Positions 45,039-54,265 of a DNA stretch of 64,000 bases are shown in pieces. The stretch is from Limiplasma sp964416065. Lineage in GTDB: Bacteria > Bacillota > Clostridia > Christensenellales > Aristaeellaceae. A model generated the notes under the pieces. That model was not told the origin of the DNA and did no database searches. It saw nothing but the letters and a program-made list of their open reading frames with translations. The stretch spans positions 1-64,000 of the forward strand of contig CAYQCL010000001.1 of assembly GCA_964416065.1 (NCBI GenBank). The letters run 5' to 3'. Numbering within the stretch: the first letter of the stretch is position 1; each line of letters opens with the position of its first letter. The position numbers and the translations under genes are program-made.

Positions 45039-45067
45039 ATTATAGCATAGTCCTCATGCTTTTGCAA
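45039..45067 (-). promoter_or_regulatory. Sigma-A promoter of rpmE
   Basis: TTGCAA and exact TATAAT with a 17-bp spacer on the minus strand, about 50 bases before the rpmE ATG. The 308-base gap to the next gene on the right holds this and the short tandem repeat, with nothing else I can support. Confidence 0.78.
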
Positions 45068-45077
45068 GGATTTTTTG

Positions 45078-45107
45078 CGGGCAATTCAATTTCGGGCAAT
45101 TCAATTC
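45078..45107. repeat. 15-bp tandem duplication
   Basis: CGGGCAATTCAATT(T/C) occurs twice with no gap, 14 of 15 bases identical. It lies just upstream of the rpmE promoter and has no known role. Confidence 0.8.
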
Positions 45108-45294
45108 AAAAACGAGGACGTTTGATCGTTTCTGACCCTGACTGGAATCGAAGAGGCGATGACTCTCATCAAATTCTCATGAGTTTTTCAGCCGCTCTTC
45201 AGCAGTTTTTGAATGGCAGTCCCTTTTCGGAAAGCCCAATTCATGGTAAGATAGACCCGTCGCAAAGAAGAGGCAAAGTGAAGGAGAAAATCAG

Positions 45295-45636
45295 ATGAAT
45301 CATCATGAGGGCCTGGGGCCGGAGGGCAGCTATTACGAGGCGAAGGTACGCCAAGAGGAAGAGGCGAGGAGGCAAAAGGGCGACGCCATGTTCCCACTGG
45401 CAATTACCGCGCTGTATCTGATACTGGGGTTTGGATTTCACCTGTGGCATCCTGGCTGGCTGCTCTTTCTGACCATCCCGCTGCGTTACATGCACTTCAA
45501 TTCCCGCATTGAGAAATATACCAATCCTGTGATGGTCACGCTCATTTATCTGGCTATGGGCTGCTTCTTTGGACTGTGGCATCCCGGCTGGCTGATTTTT
45601 CTGGCGATTCCCTTCGGGGCGATTGCCTCACGATAA
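45295..45636 (+). CDS. Small membrane protein with duplicated LWHPGW segment
   Basis: A 113-residue protein. The first 30 residues are charged (YYEAKVRQEEEARRQKGD). Then two near-repeats follow, GFHLWHPGWLLFLTIP and FFGLWHPGWLIFLAIP, each preceded by a helix (LYLILGFG, LIYLAMGC). The match suggests an internal duplication of a helix-hairpin unit. GAAGGAG precedes the ATG. I do not recognise a named family. Confidence 0.75.
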   Translation: MNHHEGLGPEGSYYEAKVRQEEEARRQKGDAMFPLAITALYLILGFGFHLWHPGWLLFLTIPLRYMHFNSRIEKYTNPVMVTLIYLAMGCFFGLWHPGWLIFLAIPFGAIASR

Positions 45637-45641
45637 TTCCA

Positions 45642-45686
45642 CAAAGGGAGCGTGGAACGGCAAAGAACCGTTCCACGCTCCCTTTG
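45642..45686. terminator. Strong bidirectional terminator
   Basis: A 19-bp perfect inverted repeat (CAAAGGGAGCGTGGAACGG and its complement) with a 7-base loop lies between convergent genes; the ends of the stem supply A and T residues. Confidence 0.85.
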
Positions 45687-45687
45687 T

Positions 45688-48600
45688 TTACTCCTGTACC
45701 GTGTTAGAAATGGTCCAGTCACGCGTGGGAGGGGCCGTGATGGCGCTGGGCATGTCAGCGCCGTCAAGCAAAACATAACCCAAATCAAAGTTGACGTTTG
45801 TGCTGCCGCTCTCAACCCTGAAGGGATCGCTGCGCGCGTCCAGACCGTCACCCGAGGTCAGACAGCTTGAGATGATACGGAGCGCTGGAACCGGCGTGGT
45901 GGGGGAGAGCTCCGCATAGGCCGAGGCCTCAAGCGTATATTCGCCAGGGTATACACCGTCAAAGAGGTAGTATCCATAGGCGTCCGTGGTGGTCTGGTAG
46001 ACGGCTTGGCCGTTCTGCGTGAGCGTCACGGAAATTCCTGGAATACGCGGCTCGCTCTCATCCACAAGCCCGTTGCGGTTCTCATCCAGCCAAGCGATAT
46101 CGCCTACCTTGGCGGGCTTGATGAAAAGAATGTCCTGGTCGAGCCGATGGCGCGCCATCTCCAAAAGGAAGGGCTCGCTCTGACCAAAGGCGCTGTCAAT
46201 AAGCGAAATAACGGAGGGCGCGGAGGCATAGTTGGGATCGTCAGGCCTGACAAAGATCATTCCGTCAGGCAGACCGACCCGAAGCGTATATTCGGCGGGC
46301 CAAAGGCCGTCGAAGCGATAGGCTCCGTCCTCCGCCGTCACGACGGTCTGTAGAGGCTGGCCCGAGCCGTCGTTTGTCAGCAGCTGGACGGTGACGCCGG
46401 AAACGGGTGTGCGCTGTCCGTTTTCATCCAGCCATAGGCAACCGCCGATGCTGGTCTTGGATACAAGGCCCGTGGAAAGCCCCGAGACCTCCTCACCCTC
46501 CGGAACGGTCACCCCGCGCTGCACCATCTGGCCGCCCTCGGCGGCAAAGGTGGAGGAAGGTGCGTTCGCGGAGGCCGCTTGCTGGGGAAGGGAGAAGCGG
46601 ACGGTATACTGTCCGGGACGCACGTTGTCAAAGCGGAAGCCATCTGCGGTGGAAAGCGTGCGCTGAATGGGCGTGACGCCCGTCTCGTCGACAAGCTCCA
46701 AAGAAACGTCCTCCATGACGGACTCGCCCTCGTCCTCTTGGCCGTTTTGATTCTCATCCAGCCAGATATGTCCGGAAACGCCGGACGGCTTCACGGCGCC
46801 GATGGAGCGCTCGGTCCTGTCGGTCAACATCCGCCAGGTACAGGCGAGCGTCTGCTGCTGCGCGGGGGCCAGTGTGAGGCCGTCCGTGGAATGGCTGAAA
46901 ATGTAGCCGTCCGGAAGCTCGATGCCCAGCTTGTAATCCGCCGGTCTGAGCTGAAGGAACGCGAAGAGGCCGTTGGCGTCCGAAACAACGCTTTGCGCCT
47001 CCAGCCCCTCCCGATTGGGCGTGAGCGTAACCGTTGCGCCGGACAGGCACGACTCTCCTTCGTCCAGAACGCCGTTGGCGTTCGTATCATGGAAAACGCG
47101 GCCGGTGAAGCTGCCTAGCGTGACCGCGCCCGCCAACGGACGCACGTTGCTTTCGCCCATGCTCACCTGGAATGGTCCCACCGTGGTTTCGGGACCGTCG
47201 GCCGTGACGGTGTTGCCGCCCTCAGCCACCCGAGCCATCTCGCAATGCTCCGGCAAGATGTAGGTCAATGTATATTCGCCTGGCATGACGCCGTCGAAGA
47301 AAAAGGAGCCGTCGTCGGAAACGGAACGCGTCAGGTCAATCTCGGCGTCTTGGGAATAGAGGCGAACCGACGCACTAACCATGCCGATTTCGTTTTCGTC
47401 GCGCAGGCCGTTGTCATTGAGATCGTGAAAGAGCACGCCGCTGACCGTTGAGGAAGGCAGCATACCGGCGTTGACGTTTGTCACGTCCTCGCCCATGGCG
47501 ATGGTCATCCTGTCCGTTACGCCGTATTCCCCCTCAAGGGAGACAATGTGACTGCCGTCCGCTTCGGCGGAACGCAGACGTGTAAAGCCAAAGCCGTTCT
47601 TGCGCTGCACTTGAATGATATAATTCCCCGGCATAATACCGGTGAGCGTATAGACGCCCTTGGCGTTTGTGGAAGCGGCGGAGACGACGTTTCCCATCTC
47701 GTCCACCGCGCAGACCTTCACGCCGGAGAGCGGTTTTTCCCCGCTACCAAGGACGCCGTCATAGTCCGCGTCCTGGAACACGGTGCCGCTGACGCTCGCG
47801 CTGCGCGCCACACCGATCAAGGCGGTCGTTTCGCCGCCGCTGATGACGGAAAGAGGCTGAATCGTGTTTTCCCGACGGGTGCCGCGCTGTTCAAAGAGAT
47901 TGACCTGATCCGCCGTTCCCTCGGCCGTTATGGTGAAAATCGATCCGTCGTTTGGAAGAATCGCGCGCAGACGGTATTCGCCGCCGCGCAGGTTTTCCAG
48001 GGTGAAGGAGCCGTCCTCGGCAGTCACGGTCTTGCCCAAGGATTCGGAATTACTGATCTTGATGGCCTCGACGGTCACGCCCGCGTAGCCCGGCTCGCCC
48101 TCGTCATAGAGGCCATTGTAATTTTCGTCCAAAAACGCCACCCCGCGCAGCGTGCCGTTTTGAACAACGCCGATGTTCTTGTCCCTGACCTGCTCCGCGT
48201 TTTTGACATAGAACCGTCTGGAGAGGGTGGAGCCGCTGAAAATGCTGCGCAGATCGCCACCGGTCGTGGAATAGCGGGCATACAGCATCCCCTCGGGAAT
48301 CCTGGCGGTGATGGTATAGTTGTCATCCATAAGCCGCTCAAAAAGATAGACGCCGGTTGCGTCGGTCGTGAGGGAGCGCTCCACACCGGTCTTTTTGCCG
48401 GTGAGGTAGATCGTGACGCCTTCCACGCCGGGCTCATCGTCATCCATAATGCCATTGTTGTTCAGGTCCTCGAACACCTTACCGCCAAAGGAGCCCGCGG
48501 ATCGCGCGCCGACAAGGACGCCGGTCTCCTGACCGGCCGTGAACGAAAGTGGGTCGCTCAGTGCGGCAGCGTCCTCGCTGTCGCCCACGCAGCTTCCGGA

Positions 48601-49251
48601 GGCCGCCTTTTGGGTGAAGGCGTAGCCGGAGGGAAGGGTTACGCGCAGCGCATAGACGCCGGGCCGGACGCTCAGCCGTGCCTCGCCCTGCGTGTCCGTC
48701 GCGCAGGAGAAAAGGACGGTCTCATCCTCCATAACCTCAATCCGTACCTCGCTGACGCCAGTTTCCTTTTCACCACGGAGGCCATCGGCATTTTTGTCCG
48801 AAAAAGCGGACACGGCCAGCTTTGCGGCGGGACGCAGACCGATGTTGACCTCTGCGGCTTCACGGTCAAGAACGACGGCTTCTCCGTAGGTCGTTCCGTC
48901 CGAAAGCTCGATGGACGCCCCGACGCTCGCAGCGTAATAATCCTGTCCGGCCAGAGAGCAGGTCACGCGATAGCTTCCCGCGCTCAGCTGAGAAAAGGCA
49001 TATTTGCCGAAATCATCGGTCACGGCCTGCGCCACGGATATCCATTCGTCGCCGTCCAGCCACTCCAGCGCCACAGGGACACCGGTCATCAGCAGCTCGC
49101 CCTGGTCCAGAGCGTGATTTTCGTTCTCATCGACATAGGCACAGCCGAAAAGGCTGAAAAAACCGGTCGATTCCGCTAGTGAAGGAATTCCCAGAAGCAG
49201 ACAGAGAAAAAGCGCGCATACGCCGCAAAATGAAGGACGCGAAACTCTCAT
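45688..49251 (-). CDS. Secreted protein of ten tandem SdrD-B/Cna-B-like domains
   Basis: An 1187-residue protein: a signal peptide (FCGVCALFLCLLLGIPSLAES) then ten beta-sandwich repeats of about 110 residues. Each starts with a calcium-loop-like text such as VFEDLNNNGIMDDDEPG, FLDENYNGLYDEGEPG, VFHDTNANGVLDEGES or WLDENRNGLVDESEPR, followed by V(T/S)V. One repeat (WLDENGQRTPVSG) has a short loop. There is no C-terminal LPxTG or transmembrane anchor in the frame; it ends in ISNTVQE, so it is secreted or held non-covalently. The start is taken at MRVSRPSF. It faces an ECF sigma factor gene. Confidence 0.88.
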   Translation of the reverse strand: MRVSRPSFCGVCALFLCLLLGIPSLAESTGFFSLFGCAYVDENENHALDQGELLMTGVPVALEWLDGDEWISVAQAVTDDFGKYAFSQLSAGSYRVTCSLAGQDYYAASVGASIELSDGTTYGEAVVLDREAAEVNIGLRPAAKLAVSAFSDKNADGLRGEKETGVSEVRIEVMEDETVLFSCATDTQGEARLSVRPGVYALRVTLPSGYAFTQKAASGSCVGDSEDAAALSDPLSFTAGQETGVLVGARSAGSFGGKVFEDLNNNGIMDDDEPGVEGVTIYLTGKKTGVERSLTTDATGVYLFERLMDDNYTITARIPEGMLYARYSTTGGDLRSIFSGSTLSRRFYVKNAEQVRDKNIGVVQNGTLRGVAFLDENYNGLYDEGEPGYAGVTVEAIKISNSESLGKTVTAEDGSFTLENLRGGEYRLRAILPNDGSIFTITAEGTADQVNLFEQRGTRRENTIQPLSVISGGETTALIGVARSASVSGTVFQDADYDGVLGSGEKPLSGVKVCAVDEMGNVVSAASTNAKGVYTLTGIMPGNYIIQVQRKNGFGFTRLRSAEADGSHIVSLEGEYGVTDRMTIAMGEDVTNVNAGMLPSSTVSGVLFHDLNDNGLRDENEIGMVSASVRLYSQDAEIDLTRSVSDDGSFFFDGVMPGEYTLTYILPEHCEMARVAEGGNTVTADGPETTVGPFQVSMGESNVRPLAGAVTLGSFTGRVFHDTNANGVLDEGESCLSGATVTLTPNREGLEAQSVVSDANGLFAFLQLRPADYKLGIELPDGYIFSHSTDGLTLAPAQQQTLACTWRMLTDRTERSIGAVKPSGVSGHIWLDENQNGQEDEGESVMEDVSLELVDETGVTPIQRTLSTADGFRFDNVRPGQYTVRFSLPQQAASANAPSSTFAAEGGQMVQRGVTVPEGEEVSGLSTGLVSKTSIGGCLWLDENGQRTPVSGVTVQLLTNDGSGQPLQTVVTAEDGAYRFDGLWPAEYTLRVGLPDGMIFVRPDDPNYASAPSVISLIDSAFGQSEPFLLEMARHRLDQDILFIKPAKVGDIAWLDENRNGLVDESEPRIPGISVTLTQNGQAVYQTTTDAYGYYLFDGVYPGEYTLEASAYAELSPTTPVPALRIISSCLTSGDGLDARSDPFRVESGSTNVNFDLGYVLLDGADMPSAITAPPTRDWTISNTVQE

Positions 49252-49301
49252 CAAAGCAACCTCCTGGTTTATTGCGCAAGGCCGCACAAATTACCAAGAT
49301 A

Positions 49302-49330
49302 ATAGTAAAACATGTGGTCGGCTTTGTCAA
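49302..49330 (-). promoter_or_regulatory. Sigma-A promoter of the SdrD-B-repeat gene
   Basis: TTGACA and TACTAT with a 17-bp spacer on the minus strand, about 50 bases before the start. Confidence 0.68.
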
Positions 49331-49404
49331 CGGGAAGCGGCGGTTTGTAACATGTGAACATGACTGTTTAAAGGCACGGTGAAAATTTGAAATTTTGTGA
49401 AAGG

Positions 49405-49433
49405 TGGAAAAAACTGCGTCCTCATTCCGTTAT
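49405..49433 (+). promoter_or_regulatory. Possible ECF-type promoter for the sigma factor gene
   Basis: TGGAAA, a 17-bp spacer and CGTTAT resemble ECF promoters (TGAAAC ... CGT). Auto-regulation is common for ECF genes; the match is modest. Confidence 0.3.
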
Positions 49434-49457
49434 ACCTTATGAAGGGGGGTGAGGCGC

Positions 49458-49973
49458 ATGGAAAACGCCGCGGTACCCGGCGAGACCCCGAAACAACGCC
49501 TGGAACGATGGGTAAACGACTATTCGGACGCCATACTGCGCATGTGCTTCGTGTATCTGCGCGACCGCCAGCAGGCGGAGGACGCCATGCAGGATACCTT
49601 TTTGAAGGCGTGGCGGCACATGGCGCAGATGAGCGATGAAACCGGTGAAAGGGCGTGGCTGATGCGCATCGCCATCAATACCTGCCACGATTATCACCGC
49701 TCAAGATGGTTCAAACATATCGACCTAAGAAGGGAGCTTGAGGACATCGCGCCCGCCGTGGACGCATCAGAGGAGGATCATGCCTTGCTGATGGACGTAT
49801 ACGCCTTGCCGGAAAAATACAAGCAGGTGCTTTTGCTGTACTACTATCAGGAAATGACGCTTGAGGAAACCGCGCAGAGCCTGTGTATCAGCCGTTCAGC
49901 GGCACACAGACGTCTGGTTAGGGCGCGGGAGCTGCTGAGGGGACACCTGACGGGGAGGAATTTGGATGAATAA
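49458..49973 (+). CDS. ECF RNA polymerase sigma factor
   Basis: A 171-residue sigma-70 family factor of the ECF group. Region 2 is seen in ILRMCFVYLRDRQQAEDAMQ, then DTFLKAW, and region 4 in LEETAQSLCISRSAAHRRL. The ATG is chosen because GGGGGGTGAGG lies before it. It overlaps the next gene by eight bases, the usual arrangement with an anti-sigma partner. Confidence 0.92.
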   Translation: MENAAVPGETPKQRLERWVNDYSDAILRMCFVYLRDRQQAEDAMQDTFLKAWRHMAQMSDETGERAWLMRIAINTCHDYHRSRWFKHIDLRRELEDIAPAVDASEEDHALLMDVYALPEKYKQVLLLYYYQEMTLEETAQSLCISRSAAHRRLVRARELLRGHLTGRNLDE

Positions 49974-51399
49974 CCTGAAACGGGCGATTGACGCCGATTT
50001 GTCCCGTCTGCGCGTGACCCAGCGGGAACGAGACCGCATTTTACAAAACGCTTGGGAGGGACAAAAGGTGAAGAAAAAAATATCCGTCGCCTTTGTGCTG
50101 GCAACGATACTGGTATTGGCCGCCGCCGTGGCATTGGCCGTGGCGACCATTCAGGGGACGGGATGCCTGATCGCGCAGACGGAAAAGGAAAACGGCGATT
50201 ACCTGGACTGGCCAGTGGAAACTCGGATCCAGATTGTGCTGGAACTGATGGACGAGGGGTACATTCCCCAGACGGAGGAACGCGGGCAGCTACGCGATGG
50301 CACACTTTCTGACGACGATGCCGCGCGCGTAGCCGATGCGGCCATTTCAGAACTGACAGCGGAGGATGCCAGATACGCCAGCTTCCTTGGCATCATGAAC
50401 GCTGTATGGGGGCCCTTTGAGGAATGGACGCATGAGCAGCAGGCGTGGTACTCGACCGTGATGGAGGATGTGGGCTTTGAAACAGAGGGAAAATCCTTCT
50501 ATGTGCTGCCCACCGGACCGCTTGACGAGGCGGATGCCATCGAATGCGCTAAGCGGGAGATTCTGCGCGTGTTTGACACCCTGGACGCGGACACGCTGAA
50601 TCTATTCGACACGACGGTGGATTTTCAGATTCCTGAGGACGCGGAGCAGGGAGATACCAAGGCCTACTGGTACGTATGCTTCGACAGCTGGAACACAGGC
50701 ATTGATTCCAGCGACCTGCCCTTCGCCACAATCGACCTGTTTATCGACCCTGACACCGGCACGCCTCGCGATTCCCTGGAGGAATACGCGGAAGTGCTTG
50801 AAAAAGAGGCGGCGCGGCGCAACCATCCCATTCGCCAGCGAATTCGAGCCCTTAAGGCGGAATGCGGAGAAGACAAGAACCTGCCCACCTGGAGCGTGGA
50901 GAACAAGGCCCGATGGTCGGTCGAGATCGCTCCGCTGATCCTGGCCTTTGAGAAAGAGAATCCCGAAGAGGCACGGCAGATGTTTGGGCCGGACGAGCTT
51001 GCAGCTTCGCGCTTTGTCTACGGCCTGCCGGATGAGAAGGCCTTGACGCGAGAGGACGCCCTGAACCAGGCAAGGGACGCACTGCGCGCGGCCTATCCGC
51101 TTGCGGATGAGGAATGGAGCCTCCTGTTTGATCCGGCCAACGAGGATTCTACCTACATCTGTTACGATATAACCACTCCCGACGCGCCCCTGTGGAAGCT
51201 TGTGTTTGTTATGCCCACCCAGTATAACGCAAACGACGACTTGGCCGGACGAGCCAAAGAGATTTACGGTCAACGAGATCGCGATGACTACGACCTGTTC
51301 TATAAGGTGGAGCTGAATGCCTATACGGGCGAGGTTGTGCGCACCCTCAGTCTGAAATATTTGGACGTGACGGAGGAGGCGTATCGGGAGATTCTATAA
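49966..51399 (+). CDS. Membrane-anchored putative anti-sigma/sensor partner of the ECF factor
   Basis: A 477-residue protein with about 36 cytoplasmic residues (RAIDADLSRLRVTQRERDRIL), one transmembrane helix (VAFVLATILVLAAAVALAVA) and a long extracytoplasmic part. The helix-rich N-terminus and coupling to the sigma gene suit an anti-sigma factor, but no zinc or RskA-type motif is visible. The outside part has repeated DEADA/EDAL-type phrases like YpeB/PepSY-related domains; this is a weak impression. Confidence 0.7.
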   Translation: MNNLKRAIDADLSRLRVTQRERDRILQNAWEGQKVKKKISVAFVLATILVLAAAVALAVATIQGTGCLIAQTEKENGDYLDWPVETRIQIVLELMDEGYIPQTEERGQLRDGTLSDDDAARVADAAISELTAEDARYASFLGIMNAVWGPFEEWTHEQQAWYSTVMEDVGFETEGKSFYVLPTGPLDEADAIECAKREILRVFDTLDADTLNLFDTTVDFQIPEDAEQGDTKAYWYVCFDSWNTGIDSSDLPFATIDLFIDPDTGTPRDSLEEYAEVLEKEAARRNHPIRQRIRALKAECGEDKNLPTWSVENKARWSVEIAPLILAFEKENPEEARQMFGPDELAASRFVYGLPDEKALTREDALNQARDALRAAYPLADEEWSLLFDPANEDSTYICYDITTPDAPLWKLVFVMPTQYNANDDLAGRAKEIYGQRDRDDYDLFYKVELNAYTGEVVRTLSLKYLDVTEEAYREIL

Positions 51400-51453
51400 G
51401 AAGAAAGGGAACAGGGAAAGGGCCTGTTAAAGCCTTTCAACCAGAATCATGCG

Positions 51454-51496
51454 AAAAAAATCCGCTCTCAAGCGTTGCTTGGAAGCGGATTTTTTT
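51454..51496. terminator. Terminator after the ECF operon
   Basis: ATCCGCT/AGCGGAT with inner CAAGC/GCTTG is flanked by seven A and seven T residues, so it works both ways. Confidence 0.85.
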
Positions 51497-51498
51497 CG

Positions 51499-51546
51499 CT
51501 GTTGCAGAAACCGTGTATTGAAACTGTTTCTGCAACAGGCCCTGTT
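51499..51546. repeat. Nested inverted repeats of unknown origin
   Basis: A 13-bp inverted repeat CTGTTGCAGAAAC/GTTTCTGCAACAG with a 14-base loop is directly followed by the palindrome AACAGGCCCTGTT. A related AACAGG/CCTGTT pair lies at 51410-51428. No target-site duplication is obvious. This may be the trace of a small mobile element. Confidence 0.6.
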
Positions 51547-51563
51547 TTGATCCGCCCGCGTGC

Positions 51564-51700
51564 TTATTCCATAGGACGAGCCTCCACCGTCACACGTAGC
51601 GGCACATCCGCCGCAAAGGTTATGCTGGCAACATTGGGAGGCTTGGGAAGAAGAACGGTAACCGCCCGCTCGACCTCGTTGAAAGAACTGCTTTTCAGGG
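51564..51700 (-). pseudogene. C-terminal gene fragment, unknown family
   Basis: A minus-strand frame reads SFNEVERAVTVLLPKPPNVA, then ADVPLRVTVEARPME and a TAA. The codon choice looks like true coding but no start codon follows the AGGAGG at about 51705. I take it as the tail of a lost gene. The rest of the 51400-51800 gap is the terminator, the hairpins and a promoter. Confidence 0.45.
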
Positions 51701-51712
51701 AAGGGATCCTCC

Positions 51713-51741
51713 TTGACAGAACAAAAAGAAAATGCTACGAT
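51713..51741 (+). promoter_or_regulatory. Sigma-A promoter of the decayed two-component operon
   Basis: Exact TTGACA and TACGAT with a 17-bp spacer on the plus strand, about 60 bases before the kinase start. Confidence 0.7.
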
Positions 51742-51799
51742 ATTTTCTCAAAAAAAGAGGCACCATATGGATTTCTCAGACTGAAACGAGGCACGGCCC

Positions 51800-53296
51800 A
51801 TGGGAAAGAGGCGTCAAAGAAGCTACAGGCTTACCAAATGACAAAAGACCTTTCTGGCGGCGTTTATAGCGATCATGGTGGTGCTGCTGATTTCCGTCAC
51901 GGCCATTTTGATTGCTAACCGTGCCTACGTGACAGGCAAAAACCATATCTATGTGCTGGAAAAGCAGGACAAGCTCAGTTTGAAACCACAAATTTCTTTC
52001 TCAACCAGGAGGGGCCTGTGCAGCGTTTTCCTCTGTCCAGGGAGGAACTGGAACAGGCCTCGCAGGAGGAGATGTTCGTCAAGGACGGACGACCGTATAT
52101 CGTGCGTACCCTGATGGATTACCAGGCCCATGAGCCCAACGGTTTATGCAGCATTGTGATGGAATTGAACGCAAAGGCGCTATTTGAGCAATTTTCCTTT
52201 CTGTGTCAGGGCGATGAAAGCGTAGCGCTGCTGGTTTTAGGTCAGGCGCTGGAAGGCGCCGACTCGCCGGAGACGCCCCTCAAAAAAACAGGTGATTACC
52301 AGCAGCATGGCTCTTTACTCCCTGCAAATTTCCTTGGGCATCGGAACGGCCCGTTACCAGCTTTCCACGGATGAATGGCTGACATCAGTGGGCGCAGGCG
52401 TGGAAATCACCTGCCTGCTGGCCTGGGTATTCATTCTGTATTACTACCTGCATTTGTATCGCCCGCTGGAGCTGCTGCTGGACGAGGCCTTTACGCACAT
52501 GAAGCAGGGTGATCTGACATATCGGATTCCCACTCAGCACAGCGGCTCGTTTGCGAATATCTACCAGACCTTTAACGAATCCATGGCACGGCTGGAATAC
52601 CTGATGGATCATGTGTACCGGAAGAAGCTACTGATCAGTGAGATGCAGTTTAAGCAATTGCAGTCTCAGATCAATCCCCATTTTATGCACAACACCTACT
52701 ACACCCTCTATCGGCTGATTCAGGATCGGAATTGGGCCTCTAGTAGCCAGTTGGCCCGATTGCTGGGCGATTTCTATCACTATATCACCCGAAACGGCAG
52801 TACGGAGAGAACGCTTCGGGAGGAAATGGGCCATACGCTGACCTATGTGAAAATTCAAACCATCCGCTTTCCCAACACCATTCAGGAAATAGAACCGCTA
52901 CCAGAGGAGATCACCGGATTGATTGTGCCCCAGCTGATTATGCAGCCAGTGTTTGAAAATGTATTCCAGCACGCGCGCCAAAACCTGCGGCCCGAGGAGC
53001 CTCTACATCTGCGCCTGCGCTACCGGATCGACGGAGATGACGTTTGGATTTCCGTGGAAAATAACGGTCCGTTGCAGGAATCCACCATCGAGCGGCTGCG
53101 GAGTGCGCTCGCTCAGACAGATCCACATCGGGAAACAACCGCGTTGATCAATATTCATAAAAGGCTGCGTTACTTTTATGGCGAGGGAGCGGGCCTGACC
53201 GTGAGCCGCTCTGATCTGGACGGCTTATGCGTGTGCATCCATTTGAAAGGAGAAGGGTATGGAACAGCGGGACAGCTTGCGGGTTTACCTGATTGA
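51800..53296 (+). pseudogene. Frameshifted YesM-like sensor histidine kinase
   Basis: The pieces join to a YesM-type kinase: MGKRRQRSYRLTK, an in-frame TGA at 51839-51841, a first transmembrane helix (AIMVVLLISVTAILIA), an outside part, a second helix (AGVEITCLLAWVFILYYY), HAMP, and the phospho-acceptor region LQSQINPHFMHNTYYTLYRL. The ATPase part has VENNG and ALINIHKRLRYFYG. One shift is near 51960 and a second is in an A7 run at 52282-52288. Four lesions in all, so it is probably inactive. Confidence 0.85.
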
Positions 53297-54088
53297 TGAT
53301 GAGGTGCTCATCGTGGAATCGCTTGCCCATCTGCTTGAGGAGCATTTTGGGGATCAGGCACTGGTACGCTTTTTTATCAGTCCCGCAATACTGATGGAGG
53401 ATTTTGAGCAGATGCCCTGTGATCTTCTGATTTCAGACATCCGCATGCCCAGAATGACGGGGCTTGAAATGCTCAGCCGTCTGCATGCTGTTTCCGAGAA
53501 TTTTGAGACCATCTTCCTGACCGGATATGACATATTTGAATATGCGTATCAATCCATTCAGAAAAATGCCTTTGGCTACCTGCTCAAAAACGAGTCGGAT
53601 GAGCGGGTGCTGGAGGTGGTGGATAAGGCGGTCGAAAAAAAACCCAAAGCCGAAGCACGCTTGAACGGCGCCTGGACGATACGTCCAAGGAGGCATGGGA
53701 GGAAGTGGACTTTTCCACGCTGCCGGTCATCAGCGTGCAGGAGAGCAAGACCATCCGGCTGCGTCGAGTCTCGTCCCAGGTGAAGGCCTACGTGGCTGAG
53801 CACATGGGCGACGATCTGACCACGGCATCCATCGCCGCCCATGTAGGATATAGCGAGGCGCACCTGTCCTGCCTGTTTAAGGAAAGCGAGGGTGTGACGC
53901 TTCATCTCTTTATTCAGCAGGCGCGCATGGAACGCGCCTGCAAGATGCTTCGAAGCACCCATGAGAAAATATACCGGATTGCTCAGCGATGCGGGTATAA
54001 CAATACCGCATATTTCATCCGGACTTTCAAAAGCGCGATGGGGATCACCCCGCAGCAATACCGCTACCGGCAGTCCAGCCGTCCCTGA
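53259..54088 (+). pseudogene. Frameshifted YesN-like AraC-type response regulator
   Basis: The receiver domain (VYLIDDEVLIVESLAHLLEE, then LLISDIRMPRMTGLEML with the phospho-Asp) and the C-terminal AraC domain (IAAHVGYSEAHLSCLFKES, then GYNNTAYFIRTFKSAMGIT) are complete, but lie in different frames. The change is a -1 shift at an A8 run (53635-53642). Restoring the frame gives a single 276-residue regulator. It overlaps the kinase end by 38 bases, which is common for such pairs. Confidence 0.88.
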
Positions 54089-54265
54089 GGCTTCGTCGCT
54101 TCGGGGCTTTTTTATTCAAAAAGATGAATTAAATGACCTATATTTTACCTATATACGCATCATTTTGATGGAAAATGAATATAAATCTCAGTTTTTTATC
54201 ATATACACGCCTTCTTTTGCTTCTGTATAATAAACGCAACAAAAGAACCGCATAAAAGCGTTCAT

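Noticed and set aside
7289..51841. In-frame TGA codons in the M56 gene (7289), the AraC gene (35040) and the kinase (51839) as signs of TGA recoding to Trp or selenocysteine
   Set aside because: Each of these genes has other frameshifts or deletions, and many intact genes here end in TGA, so ordinary decay explains them.
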